Below, piece by piece: positions 31,981-40,381 of a DNA stretch of 60,671 nt. The position numbers and the translations under genes were made by a program. The notes under the pieces were generated by a model. The model was not told the DNA's origin and made no database searches. It saw nothing but the letters and a program-made list of their open reading frames with translations. The DNA lies in assembly GCA_023150895.1 (NCBI GenBank), contig JAKLJY010000043.1:1-60671 (forward strand), read 5' to 3'. The stretch comes from Myxococcota bacterium. GTDB taxonomy: Bacteria; Myxococcota_A; Bradymonadia; UBA7976; UBA1532. The stretch's first letter is position 1. Each line of letters starts with the position of its first letter.

Positions 31981-32177
31981 TCTGGTTGGGTGCCCCGACA
32001 ACTCGACTCCGCAAGGCGCGATCATGCCGTCGTGAAGGGGGGCGGCCGGGACGAAAGAGGCGGTTTCCGCGGGCCGCCTCGCGTGAGAATGGAGGGGGGG
32101 CGCTGTGGTCCAGAATCGCGATCTCGGCGGTTCTGGTTGCCCGCACTTTGGGCGATCTGGTTGGGTGCCCGTTGACA
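31981..32177 (-). mobile_element. Probable IS21-type terminal repeats
   Basis: A motif of the form TCTGGTTGGGTGCCC occurs at 31981-31995 and again, identically over 15 bp, at 32156-32170; a third related copy begins at 32132. Multiple short direct repeats near the ends are a feature of IS21-family elements, and the outermost copy is followed by a TGTCAAC end reading inward. These sit just upstream of the istB remnant with no istA between, so an internal deletion is inferred. Exact element boundaries are not certain. Confidence 0.5.
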
Positions 32178-32329
32178 GCCCCCATTTCAGGATGGACTCG
32201 ACCGAGCATTACCCGCGGGCGCCCACCTCGAGCACGCGGCCGGCGGCCGCTTCGAGCCCGGGATGGCCGTCGTCGCGGCCCAGGCGGACGATGCCGAGGC
32301 AGGCCCGGCGGCCCGGCAGCCCGGCAGCT

Positions 32330-32681
32330 GCCGAGCGGACGACAGGCGTCAGCCGAGCGGTCGACTGGCGGAAGCCGAGCGGATGACTCGCAGCAGCCGA
32401 GCGAACGACAGGCACCGGCCGAGCGAACGACAGGCACCGGCCGAGCGAACGACAGGCACCGGCCGAGCGAACGACAGGCACCGGCCGAGCGAACGACAGG
32501 CACCGGCGGAGCGAACGACAGGCACCGGGCGAGCGAACGACTCGCAGCAGCCGAGCGAACGACTCGCAGCAGCCGAGCGAACGACTCGCAGCAGCCGAGC
32601 GAACGACTCGCGGCAGCCGAGCGAACGACTCGCAGCAGCCGAGCGGACGACAGGCGTCAGCCGAGCGGACGTCTGACTGTG
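32330..32681. repeat. Array of fifteen 22-bp tandem repeats plus one degenerate unit
   Basis: Units abut exactly every 22 bp from 32330 to 32659, followed by a degenerate sixteenth. All share GCCGAGCGRACGAC-like cores. Six (32396-32527) end AGGCACCG and six (32374-32395 and 32528-32637) end TCGCAGCA or a close variant; the first and fifteenth are identical to each other and end AGGCGTCA. The second class contains CGAG-CGAACGA-CTCG, able to form a small hairpin. Because 22 is not divisible by three, any translation cycles through all frames, which argues against coding. It lies between the istB remnant and parS 2. Confidence 0.95.
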
Positions 32682-33194
32682 TCGGGGATGGTCTGCGGTG
32701 CAGGTTGCCCTCCATCGAAAAGGTCCCTACCGCCCGCGACGAGTCGGTGTACGCCCCGGAGGTCGAGTGCCGCCGCCCTCCCGGTATGCTCCACGATTCG
32801 CCCATTCCGACGCCGTTTCACGTGAAACACCCGCCCCCGCTGCTTGCGGACGTTGGCCCGAGCGCACTGGTTTCGCACGACAGTCGCCACGCACCCCGGA
32901 CCACTGGGCGCCGATGGAGGCCAGTTGCTTGTCGCCGCCCGCGAGGGCAAACCGAAAGCCCGGGGGCGGCTGACACGCGCGACTGCAGTCGCCGGGCGTG
33001 AAGGCGACACGCTCCTGGTACCCGCCCTGGCGGCTCGCGCTCGACCCGGCGCGGACCCGGCGCCCGCGTCCGGGTGAGACTCGCTGCAACGCGCCGAATC
33101 TGGCATTGTCTGCCGGTGCCAACCGGTGGATCCGCTCGTCGGGCATACGCGACCGACTTGGCCCCGACGGACCCCGACGCCGAGGAGGGAGGAG
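32682..33194. other. Noncoding stretch holding parS 2 and the bactofilin promoter region
   Basis: This 513-bp stretch has open frames on both strands that look like composition artefacts. Its only clear content is parS 2 at 32814-32829 and, at the right end, the leader of the bactofilin gene with a strong purine-rich ribosome-binding site. I do not see a consensus promoter for that gene. Confidence 0.5.
32814..32829. promoter_or_regulatory. parS site 2, one mismatch
   Basis: CGTTTCACGTGAAACA keeps the full 14-bp palindromic core GTTTCACGTGAAAC and differs from the consensus only at the outermost base. It is 2.4 kb from parS 1. A pair or cluster of parS sites near parAB and the origin is common. 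Confidence 0.9.
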
Positions 33195-33584
33195 ATGGTA
33201 CTGTTGAGGCGAGAGGACGTTGAGGCGCGCGACGCACCAGTGGGAGAGGCCGAGCCGGGCGCCCTCCTGGGCCAGGGCAGTCGATTCGAAGGCAAGCTCG
33301 ATTTCGAGGGGACGGTCCGCGTCGACGGCGCGTTCAAGGGCGACATCACCTCGGATGGACGCCTTGTGGTGGGGGCGTCCGCGATGGTCGAGGGTCAGAT
33401 CGACGTCGGGATCGCCATCGTCGCCGGTGCCGTCGTCGGCGGGATCCGGGCGCGCTCCCTGCTCGAGTTGAAGGCGACCGCGCGGGTCCGGGGCCCCATC
33501 GCGGCGGGGGCGCTCGTCGTCGAGCGCGGCGCCCAACTCGATGGACCGGTTTCGATGCTCCGCGACGGACCGTCGCCGACCTGA
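33195..33584 (+). CDS. Bactofilin (polymer-forming cytoskeletal protein)
   Basis: Bactofilins polymerise without nucleotide into filaments through a right-handed beta-helix. The 129-residue protein has a short N-terminal tail, then regularly repeating beta-helix turns (ALLGQGSRFEGKLDFEGTV, VDGAFKGDITSDGRLVVG, AMVEGQIDVGIAIVAGAVVG), the diagnostic core. In Myxococcus xanthus, bactofilins act with ParABS by organising ParB-parS complexes and the adaptor PadC. Here the gene lies on the opposite strand to parAB and rsmG, between parS 2 and rsmG. ATG 33195 follows GAGGAGGGAGGAG. Confidence 0.9.
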   Translation: MVLLRREDVEARDAPVGEAEPGALLGQGSRFEGKLDFEGTVRVDGAFKGDITSDGRLVVGASAMVEGQIDVGIAIVAGAVVGGIRARSLLELKATARVRGPIAAGALVVERGAQLDGPVSMLRDGPSPT

Positions 33585-33732
33585 ATGCCGTCCGCGCCGC
33601 GCCCAAAGACGGGCGTACCCGGACGCTCGTCAGCGTCGCCGCAGGGCAGGCCGGGAACGAGAGCGCCATCGCTCGGAGTGCGGCGGCCAATGCCGGCGCG
33701 GGGTCCGACCAGCCCGGGGCCCCCCGTCCGCC

Positions 33733-34338
33733 TCAGCGCTGGCGATCCCACCGCTCGAGCAGGTGCTCCGAGCCGGCAGGACCGACATAGCGCCGCGCCG
33801 TCACGAGCTCGAACCCGGGCGCGTCGAACGGCGGGCGCTCGCGCGCGAGGTAGCGGTAGATGGTGGAGACGTTCGGGCCCCCGGCGGCAGCCGCCGCCGG
33901 CCATGCCGGCACGGGAAAGACGGCGCGCGACACCACGGCCGCGCCTCCTTCGAGCGCCACCGGCCAGGTCGTTCGCCGAACCTCGAGGTTCACGAGCGCG
34001 AGGGTGGCGATCGCCTGGCGCAAGAAGGCCGTTCGTTTGGCGAGGGGCTCGACCGCGATGACCCGCACGTCGTCGCGAAGCAGCGCGACGAGCGCGCCGG
34101 GCACGCCGGAGCCGGCGCCGACGTCGTAGAGCGGGACGCCTGGATCGACGAACTCGGCGAGCGCCGCGGCGTCCGCCAGATCCGTCGCGCCCGGGTCCCG
34201 AAGCGCCTTGGGACCGGAGAGATTGTGCGCGCCGGCCCACCGACCACGCAGCTCGAAGAATCGAGCGACCGCTTCGGCGCGGGTGACGTAGGCTCCGCCA
34301 CCAAACCCCGCGAGGACGGCCCGCAGGCGCTCACTCAC
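33733..34338 (-). CDS. rsmG: 16S rRNA (guanine-N7)-methyltransferase RsmG
   Basis: RsmG (GidB) methylates G527 of 16S rRNA; its loss gives low-level streptomycin resistance in several bacteria. From GTG 34338 it has 201 residues, with NLSGPKALRDP, the SAM-binding YDVGAGSGVPGALVALL, and VVSRAVFPVPAW near the C-terminal half. It has the same orientation as parA and parB, consistent with an ancestral rsmG-parA-parB operon since split. Its start overlaps the preceding lipoprotein stop by 8 bp. Confidence 0.9.
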   Translation of the reverse strand: MSERLRAVLAGFGGGAYVTRAEAVARFFELRGRWAGAHNLSGPKALRDPGATDLADAAALAEFVDPGVPLYDVGAGSGVPGALVALLRDDVRVIAVEPLAKRTAFLRQAIATLALVNLEVRRTTWPVALEGGAAVVSRAVFPVPAWPAAAAAGGPNVSTIYRYLARERPPFDAPGFELVTARRYVGPAGSEHLLERWDRQR

Positions 34339-34867
34339 GGGCGCCGCGGCGGAAGTCACAGGCCGGCAGTTCGCCATCGGCCCCGGGCTCTGCCTCCGCA
34401 CCGAGCACGACCGGCTCGGTGACCGCCCGACCGTCGTCGGCGAGCACGGCATAGGTCGGATTGCCCTCCCCGCCCCCGTACGCGACGCAGTCCTCGATGG
34501 CCCGCGGTCCACCCTCCAGGGGATGGCAGCTTGCGTCGCAGGGGCCCTCCGCCGCGGAACAGCCGCTCGACCACTCGACCCAGTGTTGCAAGCCGGGGAA
34601 ACGGTCGTCGGAGCGCAGTCCCCGCGCGCCGTCGCCCGTGGGTCCGACGAGCGCGGGGCGTCCCCCAATCTGGAACTCGACGTCGACCGTGTGGGCCTCG
34701 TAGTCCTGAACGCGAATCTCGAAGTACACCCGTTCACCGGCTCGGCACAGGCCCACGAACTCGACCTCCGCCGGGAGGTTCCGGACCCGGATCACGTCGT
34801 CACAGCCGCTGCCCGTGAGGACGGCCACCGCACCGAACAACAACATCACGCTCTTCCGCACGCTCAT
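34331..34867 (-). CDS. Small hypothetical lipoprotein
   Basis: The 178-residue protein has a clean signal peptide ending in the lipobox LTGSGC (Cys about residue 21) and a body with six or more cysteines, probably disulfide-bonded. I do not recognise a family. The part around HTVDVEFQIGGRPALVG looks like a beta-sandwich. ATG 34867 has AAGGTGGAG upstream and overlaps the suhB stop (TGATG); an upstream frame to 35134 is not used. It is translationally linked to suhB before it and rsmG after it. Confidence 0.75.
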   Translation of the reverse strand: MSVRKSVMLLFGAVAVLTGSGCDDVIRVRNLPAEVEFVGLCRAGERVYFEIRVQDYEAHTVDVEFQIGGRPALVGPTGDGARGLRSDDRFPGLQHWVEWSSGCSAAEGPCDASCHPLEGGPRAIEDCVAYGGGEGNPTYAVLADDGRAVTEPVVLGAEAEPGADGELPACDFRRGARE

Positions 34868-35658
34868 CACTCCACCTTGCCGCTCACGGTCGCCGCGAGG
34901 GCGCGCAATAGTTCCACATGGACCGCGTCGTTGGAAGCGACCACGGCCCCGCTTCGAAAATCGGCTGGACCTCCATCGAACGCCGTGACCGTCCCGCCGG
35001 CCTCGGTGACGAGCAGGCAGCCGGCGGCAAGGTCCCAGGGCTGAAGGCGGTCCTCCCAGTAACCATCGAACCAGCCCGCAGCCACGAACGCGAGGTCGAG
35101 TGCAGCCGAACCAGCGCGCCGGACACCCTGGCACAGCCCGAGCAGGTGCCCGAATCGATCGACGTTGTGTCGCGGGCGCGCTTGTCGGTCGTACGGGAAG
35201 CCGGTGGCGAGCAGGGCATCGCCGAGCCGACGCGCCCGGCCACCGCGCAGCCGTCGCCCCTCGAGCCAGGCGCCCTCGCCCCGGACCGCGTGAAACGTGA
35301 AGCCGTAGACCGGCGCGTGAACGACGCCGAGCCGCAGACCCTGATCGTCCGCGAGGGCGATGGAGACCGCGAACTGCGGCATCCCGTGGGAGAAGTTGGT
35401 GGTCCCGTCCAAGGGGTCGACGTACCAGGTTCGCCCCCCCTGGCCCCCGTGACCGCCTCCCTCTTCCGCGACGACCGCGTCCCCCGGGAACGCGCCCCGC
35501 AACCGGTCGACGATGATGCCCTCGGCCACGAGGTCCGCCTCCGTCACGAGGTCGATCTCGCCCTTGTGCCGAACCTCGATGTTCTGGTCCCAGCGGGCAC
35601 GGATGGCCAGGCCGGCGGCTTCGGCCGCCGCGCGCGCCACGGCCAGTTCGGTGTTCAT
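34867..35658 (-). CDS. suhB: Inositol-1-monophosphatase family protein
   Basis: The 263-residue protein has the metal-binding motifs of the family: EEGGG, the catalytic WYVDPLDGTTNFSHG and the C-terminal WDLAAGCLLVTEAGG. Members hydrolyse inositol phosphate or similar sugar phosphates with magnesium; in E. coli SuhB also works in rRNA antitermination. Which role applies is not visible. ATG 35658 follows GGGAG; an earlier in-frame ATG at 35712 is not supported by a binding site. Confidence 0.92.
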   Translation of the reverse strand: MNTELAVARAAAEAAGLAIRARWDQNIEVRHKGEIDLVTEADLVAEGIIVDRLRGAFPGDAVVAEEGGGHGGQGGRTWYVDPLDGTTNFSHGMPQFAVSIALADDQGLRLGVVHAPVYGFTFHAVRGEGAWLEGRRLRGGRARRLGDALLATGFPYDRQARPRHNVDRFGHLLGLCQGVRRAGSAALDLAFVAAGWFDGYWEDRLQPWDLAAGCLLVTEAGGTVTAFDGGPADFRSGAVVASNDAVHVELLRALAATVSGKVE

Positions 35659-35671
35659 GGGGTCTCCCGAC

Positions 35672-36781
35672 TCAGGACATGCCGGCCTCGAGCCCCAACC
35701 AGGCCGCATCATGCAGCGCCGGTCTCAGACTCCGGATGGCAATATTGGAACGGCTCGGACAGACGCGGTTCGTGAGCAGCACCATCACGACGCGAGCGCG
35801 CAAGTCGATCCAGAGGGACGTTCCGGTGAACCCCAGGTGACCAATCGTCTGGGGGCCGAACCTCGTGCCCGCGCTGCTCGCCCCGGGGCTCGGCGTGTCC
35901 CAACCGAGCACGCGGGTGCCGGCGGGGTGCAGCCACCGCGTGTGGGTCACGGTCTGCCACAGGGCCCGACTCAACCCCAGCGGGTTGGGCTCGCCGTGCC
36001 ATCCGGCGACGACCGCCCGGCCGAACTCGATCACTGCCGCGGCGGGGCCGAAGAGCCCGGCGTGACCGCCGATGCCGCCGCAGATCCAGGCGTTCTCGTC
36101 GTGCACTTCACCCTGGATGAGGCGCCCGCGGAGCGGGCACTGCTCCGTGGCTGCGCAGACGTCGTCTGGCGCCGCACTTCCGACGGGCTGGCCGACGGGC
36201 CGGAAGTGAAGGCCGTCGGGCCGATGGAGGGGCAGTGTCGGCCAGCGCGCGGGCAGCGGCGCATCGACGGCCTCCGCCACCTGCTCGAGCAGGAGAAACC
36301 CCAGGTCGCTGTAGACCTCGGCGGCGCCCGGGGCACGCTCCAGGGCGATCTGCCGGACGAGGCGTCGAACCGTGGTGCGGGCGCCGCCCGTGTCGCCGGT
36401 CGCCCGCACCCGGGGCAAGAGCCCCCGAAAAAACTCCCGGTGGGCGGGCAGACCCGTCGTGTGATTGAGGAGCCGCCAGAGCGGCGTCCGGGCAAGGGTC
36501 GCGTCCGACACCTCGACGAGCGTCCCGATCGGCGTCTCCAGCGAGAGGCGCCCCGCCTCGACCAGGCCGAGAATCCAGGTCACGGTCGTGAGCGGTTTCG
36601 TCAGCGAGGCGAGATCGAAAACCGTCTCGCGACCGGCGAGTGCGGCACCGGGCAGGTGGCTCCGGCGACCCTCGAAGAAGAGGCGAGGCTCGGCATCGCC
36701 CACCGAGAGGCCAAACGCGGCCGCCGGTGTGACGCGCTCGGCGACCGCCCGGCGCAGACGCTGTTCGAGCTCGAGGAACAT
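35672..36781 (-). CDS. Serine hydrolase, class C beta-lactamase fold
   Basis: The 369-residue protein has the class C/penicillin-binding motifs: SLTK with S59 and K62, a YSD tyrosine motif in place of the usual YSN (YSDLGFLLLEQ), and HLGFTG where class C enzymes have KTG. HxG replacing KTG is common in esterases and D-aminopeptidases of this fold rather than in true beta-lactamases. No signal peptide is seen from ATG 36781; an upstream start at 36832 adds an uncertain segment. It lies 10 bp after the MopE/VWA gene. Cytosolic peptidase or esterase is the best guess. Confidence 0.85.
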   Translation of the reverse strand: MFLELEQRLRRAVAERVTPAAAFGLSVGDAEPRLFFEGRRSHLPGAALAGRETVFDLASLTKPLTTVTWILGLVEAGRLSLETPIGTLVEVSDATLARTPLWRLLNHTTGLPAHREFFRGLLPRVRATGDTGGARTTVRRLVRQIALERAPGAAEVYSDLGFLLLEQVAEAVDAPLPARWPTLPLHRPDGLHFRPVGQPVGSAAPDDVCAATEQCPLRGRLIQGEVHDENAWICGGIGGHAGLFGPAAAVIEFGRAVVAGWHGEPNPLGLSRALWQTVTHTRWLHPAGTRVLGWDTPSPGASSAGTRFGPQTIGHLGFTGTSLWIDLRARVVMVLLTNRVCPSRSNIAIRSLRPALHDAAWLGLEAGMS

Positions 36782-36791
36782 GGCGATCGAT

Positions 36792-39482
36792 TCAGCGGCC
36801 GCGGCGACGGCGTCGCAGGCCCACGAGTCCAAGGGTCATGAGCCACGACCACGTTGGCGCCGCCGACGCACCGACGGTGCGGCACCCACACCCGGACTCG
36901 CCGGGGGCACCGCCCGCGTCGGCACCGGCGTCCCGCTCCGGCGCGCGGGCGTCGAGGGGGCCGGGCTGCAGGGCCGCGTCCGAGACATCCACCCGGGCGT
37001 CCGACCGGGGACCGGCGTCCCCCGGCGGACCCGCGTCGCCACCCGGGCCCACGGGGTCAGAGCCGGCGAGATCGGGGGCCACGCCCGGCGTGCCATCCGT
37101 GCAGCTGCCCTCGACACAGCGTGTGCCGAGCGGGCACTCGATGGTCGCACAGGGGGCATCCGCCCGACAGGCACCGTCGACGCACGCCAGCCCGGACGGA
37201 CACGTGACCCGGGCACACGGACTCTCCAGGCAGGCGCCGTCCACAGGGTCGCACACCTCGCTGCGCAGGCACCGGCCCCCGCAGGGGTCCTCGACACATT
37301 CGCCGTCGACACACGCGAGGCCCGCCCCGCAGAAGCGCCCAATGCACGCGTCGATGCACACGCCCTCGCGGCAGAACTGACGATCGCCGCACTCCAGGCC
37401 CGCGCAGGGATCGGGCTCGCACGCGTCGTCCGCGCCGCAGCGCTGACCGTCGGGACAACCGACGTGCCGGCAAGCGGCCGGCACGCAGCGTCCGAGATCG
37501 CAGCCTTCGCCCGCCCCACAGCTGACGTCCCGGCAGGGGTCGTCACACAGGCGGGTGTCGGGGTTGCAGACGAGCCCCCGCGGACAGTCGTTGCCGGCGC
37601 AGCCATTGGGGTGGCAGAAGCCTGCCCCCGGATACACCTGTACGCAGGTGTATTCGCCCCCGCACTCCATCGAGGCGTCACAGGGGGCGACGCACTCGCC
37701 GACGAAACACAGGTAACCGGGCGGGCAGACGGCGTTCTCGTCGACCCGGCCGTCACAGTTGTCGTCCTCGCCATTGCAGGCCTCGGTCAACGCCTCGCCG
37801 CACCGACCGCACGCATTGATCAGGCCCTCGTCCGAGGCGCCGTCGCAGTTGTTGTCGAGGCCGTCGCAGATCTCCTCGGCTGGGCCGACCGCGCCTTCGC
37901 ACGCAAAGCCCCAGCCGTCCGGATCGCAGAGGTTCGGATCGGCGATGCAGTCGGCAAAGACGCACGCCTGCCGGCCGATCCGGCATTGACCGATGTCGCC
38001 GATGCCGACGGCTTCTCCGCACGGGCGGGTCAGCTCGTCCACCTGGCCGTTGCAGTCGTTGTCGCGGCCGTCACAGACCTCCTCCGTGGGGGGGATGCCG
38101 GTGCAATCGACCCATTCTCCGACCCGACAGGTCTCCTCGCCCGCCCGGCACTCGCCCTGGTCGAGCCCGCAGGGGCGGGTGAGGGGTGCGTCCGAGGCCG
38201 GGGCGTTGTCGACGCGGCCATCGCAGTCGTCGTCGACGCCATTGCAGATCTCGTCCTGCACGGCGGCGCAGCCACCGCAGGCGTTCACGACGTTCTCGTC
38301 GATCGCGCCGTCGCAGTCGTCGTCGAGGCCATTGCAGACCTCGACCGGCACGGCGCCGCACGCGCCGCAGCCATTGCGAACGCCCTCGTCGACGCGGCCG
38401 TCGCAGTCGTCGTCGGCATCGTTGCAGACCTCGACCGGTGCGCCCCCGCAACGTCCACAGCTGTTGAGCACGCCCTCGTCGACGCGGCCGTCACAGTCGT
38501 CGTCCTCGCCGTTGCACGCCTCGACGGGGATCGCGTCGGCCAGGATGCGGCTGAAGGCCTGGCGCAATGCGGCCTGATCGCTGGCCCGGTAGGCCTCGCC
38601 GCCGATCAGGTCGACCTCGCCGGCGGGGCTGCGGGCCGTGCCGCCGGCGCGGGCGAGCGTGTTGAGCTGGTTGAGCACCCGATTGCTGACCGCAAACCCG
38701 ACGACGTAGGTCCTGACCTCTTTGCGGACGACCGGGCCACCCCCGTTCGGCACGACGTCCATCTCGCGCAGGGCGATGGCGCGCAGCTGCAACTCGGCCT
38801 GGGCATCGACCCCTTGCGGCACGCAGCTCTCGTCCCCGTCCGTCAGCAGGATGACGTAGTCCTGCCGGCAGCGGAGGTTGGCGTCGGCGGCGAGGACGTC
38901 GCGGTAATAGCGCTCGGCGAGCCGCAGGGACTCGGCGATGGGGGTCGGGCCCTCTGCGCGGAGCTCGGGATCCTGCGGGTACGTCTCGTGACCGTCGAGC
39001 CAGCTCAGGATGGCCAGCTCGTTGTCGGCGGCGAACGGCACGATGAGCGAGAACGCCGTGTCCGGGTTGGCGCCCCGGTCGACCTCGCCGGCACAGAAAC
39101 CCATGTAGTTCAGCGGGTTCTGCGCGAGCCCCGCATAGGCCGTGAACGCCCCGCGCTCGAAGCCGTCGTTGATGTCTTCGCCCTGCCGCTGCGGGTAGCG
39201 CATCATCGCGAACTCGGCTTCGGAGGTGTTCTCCACGATGCCGGTGATGACGGTCTTGGCGACCGCGAGCCGACTGGTGCCGCCGTTGCCCGGGTACTCC
39301 CGGGAATTGTCGCCGAGGGTGTCCTCGCCCGTCGCCAGATCGAAGCCCATCGAACCGGAGGTGTCGAAGATGAGCAGGATGCGCGGTTTGATGTCCTGAG
39401 CAGCGGCCGGGAGGGCCACCGCGGACGTCAGCGCGAGGACCGCGGCGGCGAGCGGCCGGCGGAGGCGGAGGCGATTCGGCAT
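36792..39482 (-). CDS. Secreted VWA protein with seven MopE-type metal-binding repeats and MYXO-CTERM-like tail
   Basis: The 896-residue protein starts with a signal peptide (cleaved after about residue 28), then a von Willebrand factor A domain with the MIDAS start DTSGSMG (D40, S42, S44). Seven repeats of the form CNGEDDDCDGRVDE (about residues 320-600) follow; these match the MopE putative copper/calcium motif. A long EGF-like Cys-rich region comes next, then a Pro/Asp-rich stretch. The end, CGCRTVGASAAPTWSWLMTLG followed by an Arg cluster, resembles the MYXO-CTERM sorting signal of myxobacterial surface proteins. It is probably anchored on the cell surface and binds metal and ligand. The function is unknown. 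Confidence 0.9.
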   Translation of the reverse strand: MPNRLRLRRPLAAAVLALTSAVALPAAAQDIKPRILLIFDTSGSMGFDLATGEDTLGDNSREYPGNGGTSRLAVAKTVITGIVENTSEAEFAMMRYPQRQGEDINDGFERGAFTAYAGLAQNPLNYMGFCAGEVDRGANPDTAFSLIVPFAADNELAILSWLDGHETYPQDPELRAEGPTPIAESLRLAERYYRDVLAADANLRCRQDYVILLTDGDESCVPQGVDAQAELQLRAIALREMDVVPNGGGPVVRKEVRTYVVGFAVSNRVLNQLNTLARAGGTARSPAGEVDLIGGEAYRASDQAALRQAFSRILADAIPVEACNGEDDDCDGRVDEGVLNSCGRCGGAPVEVCNDADDDCDGRVDEGVRNGCGACGAVPVEVCNGLDDDCDGAIDENVVNACGGCAAVQDEICNGVDDDCDGRVDNAPASDAPLTRPCGLDQGECRAGEETCRVGEWVDCTGIPPTEEVCDGRDNDCNGQVDELTRPCGEAVGIGDIGQCRIGRQACVFADCIADPNLCDPDGWGFACEGAVGPAEEICDGLDNNCDGASDEGLINACGRCGEALTEACNGEDDNCDGRVDENAVCPPGYLCFVGECVAPCDASMECGGEYTCVQVYPGAGFCHPNGCAGNDCPRGLVCNPDTRLCDDPCRDVSCGAGEGCDLGRCVPAACRHVGCPDGQRCGADDACEPDPCAGLECGDRQFCREGVCIDACIGRFCGAGLACVDGECVEDPCGGRCLRSEVCDPVDGACLESPCARVTCPSGLACVDGACRADAPCATIECPLGTRCVEGSCTDGTPGVAPDLAGSDPVGPGGDAGPPGDAGPRSDARVDVSDAALQPGPLDARAPERDAGADAGGAPGESGCGCRTVGASAAPTWSWLMTLGLVGLRRRRRGR

Positions 39483-39514
39483 GCCGCCAAACTAAGCCCC
39501 CCGGCGGCGCACGG

Positions 39515-40381
39515 TCAACCGCGGGATACGGCGCCCTCGGCCGCCACGGCGCGACTCAGGGCGGCCAGCTCCGCGAGCGTGAACGTCTCCCCGCGGCGGT
39601 CCGGCGCCAGTCCCGCGGCGGTCAGGGCGGCCTCGGCATCGGGTGTGGCGGCGCGCAATGCGTTTCGGGCGGTCTTGCGGCGTTGAGCGAAGAGCGCGCG
39701 GACGACGCGCCGGAAGACGTCGAAGTCCCCCACGTCGGCCGCCGGCGCCGCTCTGCGCACGAGCACCAGCACGGCCGATTCGACCTTCGGGGGCGGGTGG
39801 AACGCCCCGGGCGGCAGCCGGAAAGCGACCCGCGGCTCGGTCATCAGGGCGGCGTAGGCCGAGAGCGTGCCGCACTCGCGGGTCCCCGGAGCCGCCGCGA
39901 CCCGCTCGGCGAACTCCCGCTGCAACAGGAAGCAGGCTCGATCCCAGGCGGTCGGCGCCTCGAGCAGCGAGAGCAGAATCGGCGTGCTCAGGTGATACGG
40001 CAGATTGCCATACAGGAGCAGCGGACGGCCCGCCTCGGCCGCCAGGGCGGTCCAGTCGGCATCCAGGACGTTGCCTTCGCGAACCTCGGCCCTCGGCCAC
40101 GGGGCGACCTCGGCGCGGGCGACCGGCACCAGGTCGCGGTCGTGCTCGAGCGCGATGACTCGGCAGCCCCGCGCGGCAATGGCGCGCGTCAGCGTCCCGC
40201 AGCCGGCCCCAATCTCGAAGGCGACGTCATCGGGTGTCGCGCCACCGGCCGCGGCGATGCGCTCCGGGGCCCCCGCGGCCACGAGGAAGTTCTGACCGAA
40301 GTGCTTCTTCGCCCAGAGGTCGTGCGCCCGAAGCACCGTTCGTGGATCGCGCGGTTCATAGGGGGGCAGGACTGGCGTCAC
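39515..40381 (-). CDS. rsmA: 16S rRNA (adenine-N6) dimethyltransferase RsmA
   Basis: RsmA (KsgA) dimethylates two adjacent adenines of 16S rRNA helix 45. From GTG 40381 it is 288 residues with KKHFGQNFL, the SAM motif FEIGAGCGTLT, and the catalytic NLPYHLSTPIL. The start overlaps the tsaD stop by 4 bp, so the two are translationally linked. The long upstream frame belongs to another frame of tsaD. Confidence 0.95.
   Translation of the reverse strand: MTPVLPPYEPRDPRTVLRAHDLWAKKHFGQNFLVAAGAPERIAAAGGATPDDVAFEIGAGCGTLTRAIAARGCRVIALEHDRDLVPVARAEVAPWPRAEVREGNVLDADWTALAAEAGRPLLLYGNLPYHLSTPILLSLLEAPTAWDRACFLLQREFAERVAAAPGTRECGTLSAYAALMTEPRVAFRLPPGAFHPPPKVESAVLVLVRRAAPAADVGDFDVFRRVVRALFAQRRKTARNALRAATPDAEAALTAAGLAPDRRGETFTLAELAALSRAVAAEGAVSRG

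Noticed and set aside
32330-32681. CRISPR array
   Set aside because: Units abut with no spacers, are only 22 bp long and there are no cas genes.
32209-32825. Repeat protein encoded across the 22-bp array
   Set aside because: The 22-bp period cycles through all three frames and both strands stay open only because the repeat lacks stops. No start or binding site supports it.
35286-35300. Further parS-like half-site inside suhB
   Set aside because: Only CGTGAAAC matches and the other half is absent.
36465-39686. 1073-residue open frame on the plus strand
   Set aside because: It lies antisense to the MopE/VWA protein whose domains, signal peptide and tail are clear. The translation is repetitive Ala/Val/Asp-rich with no family signature.
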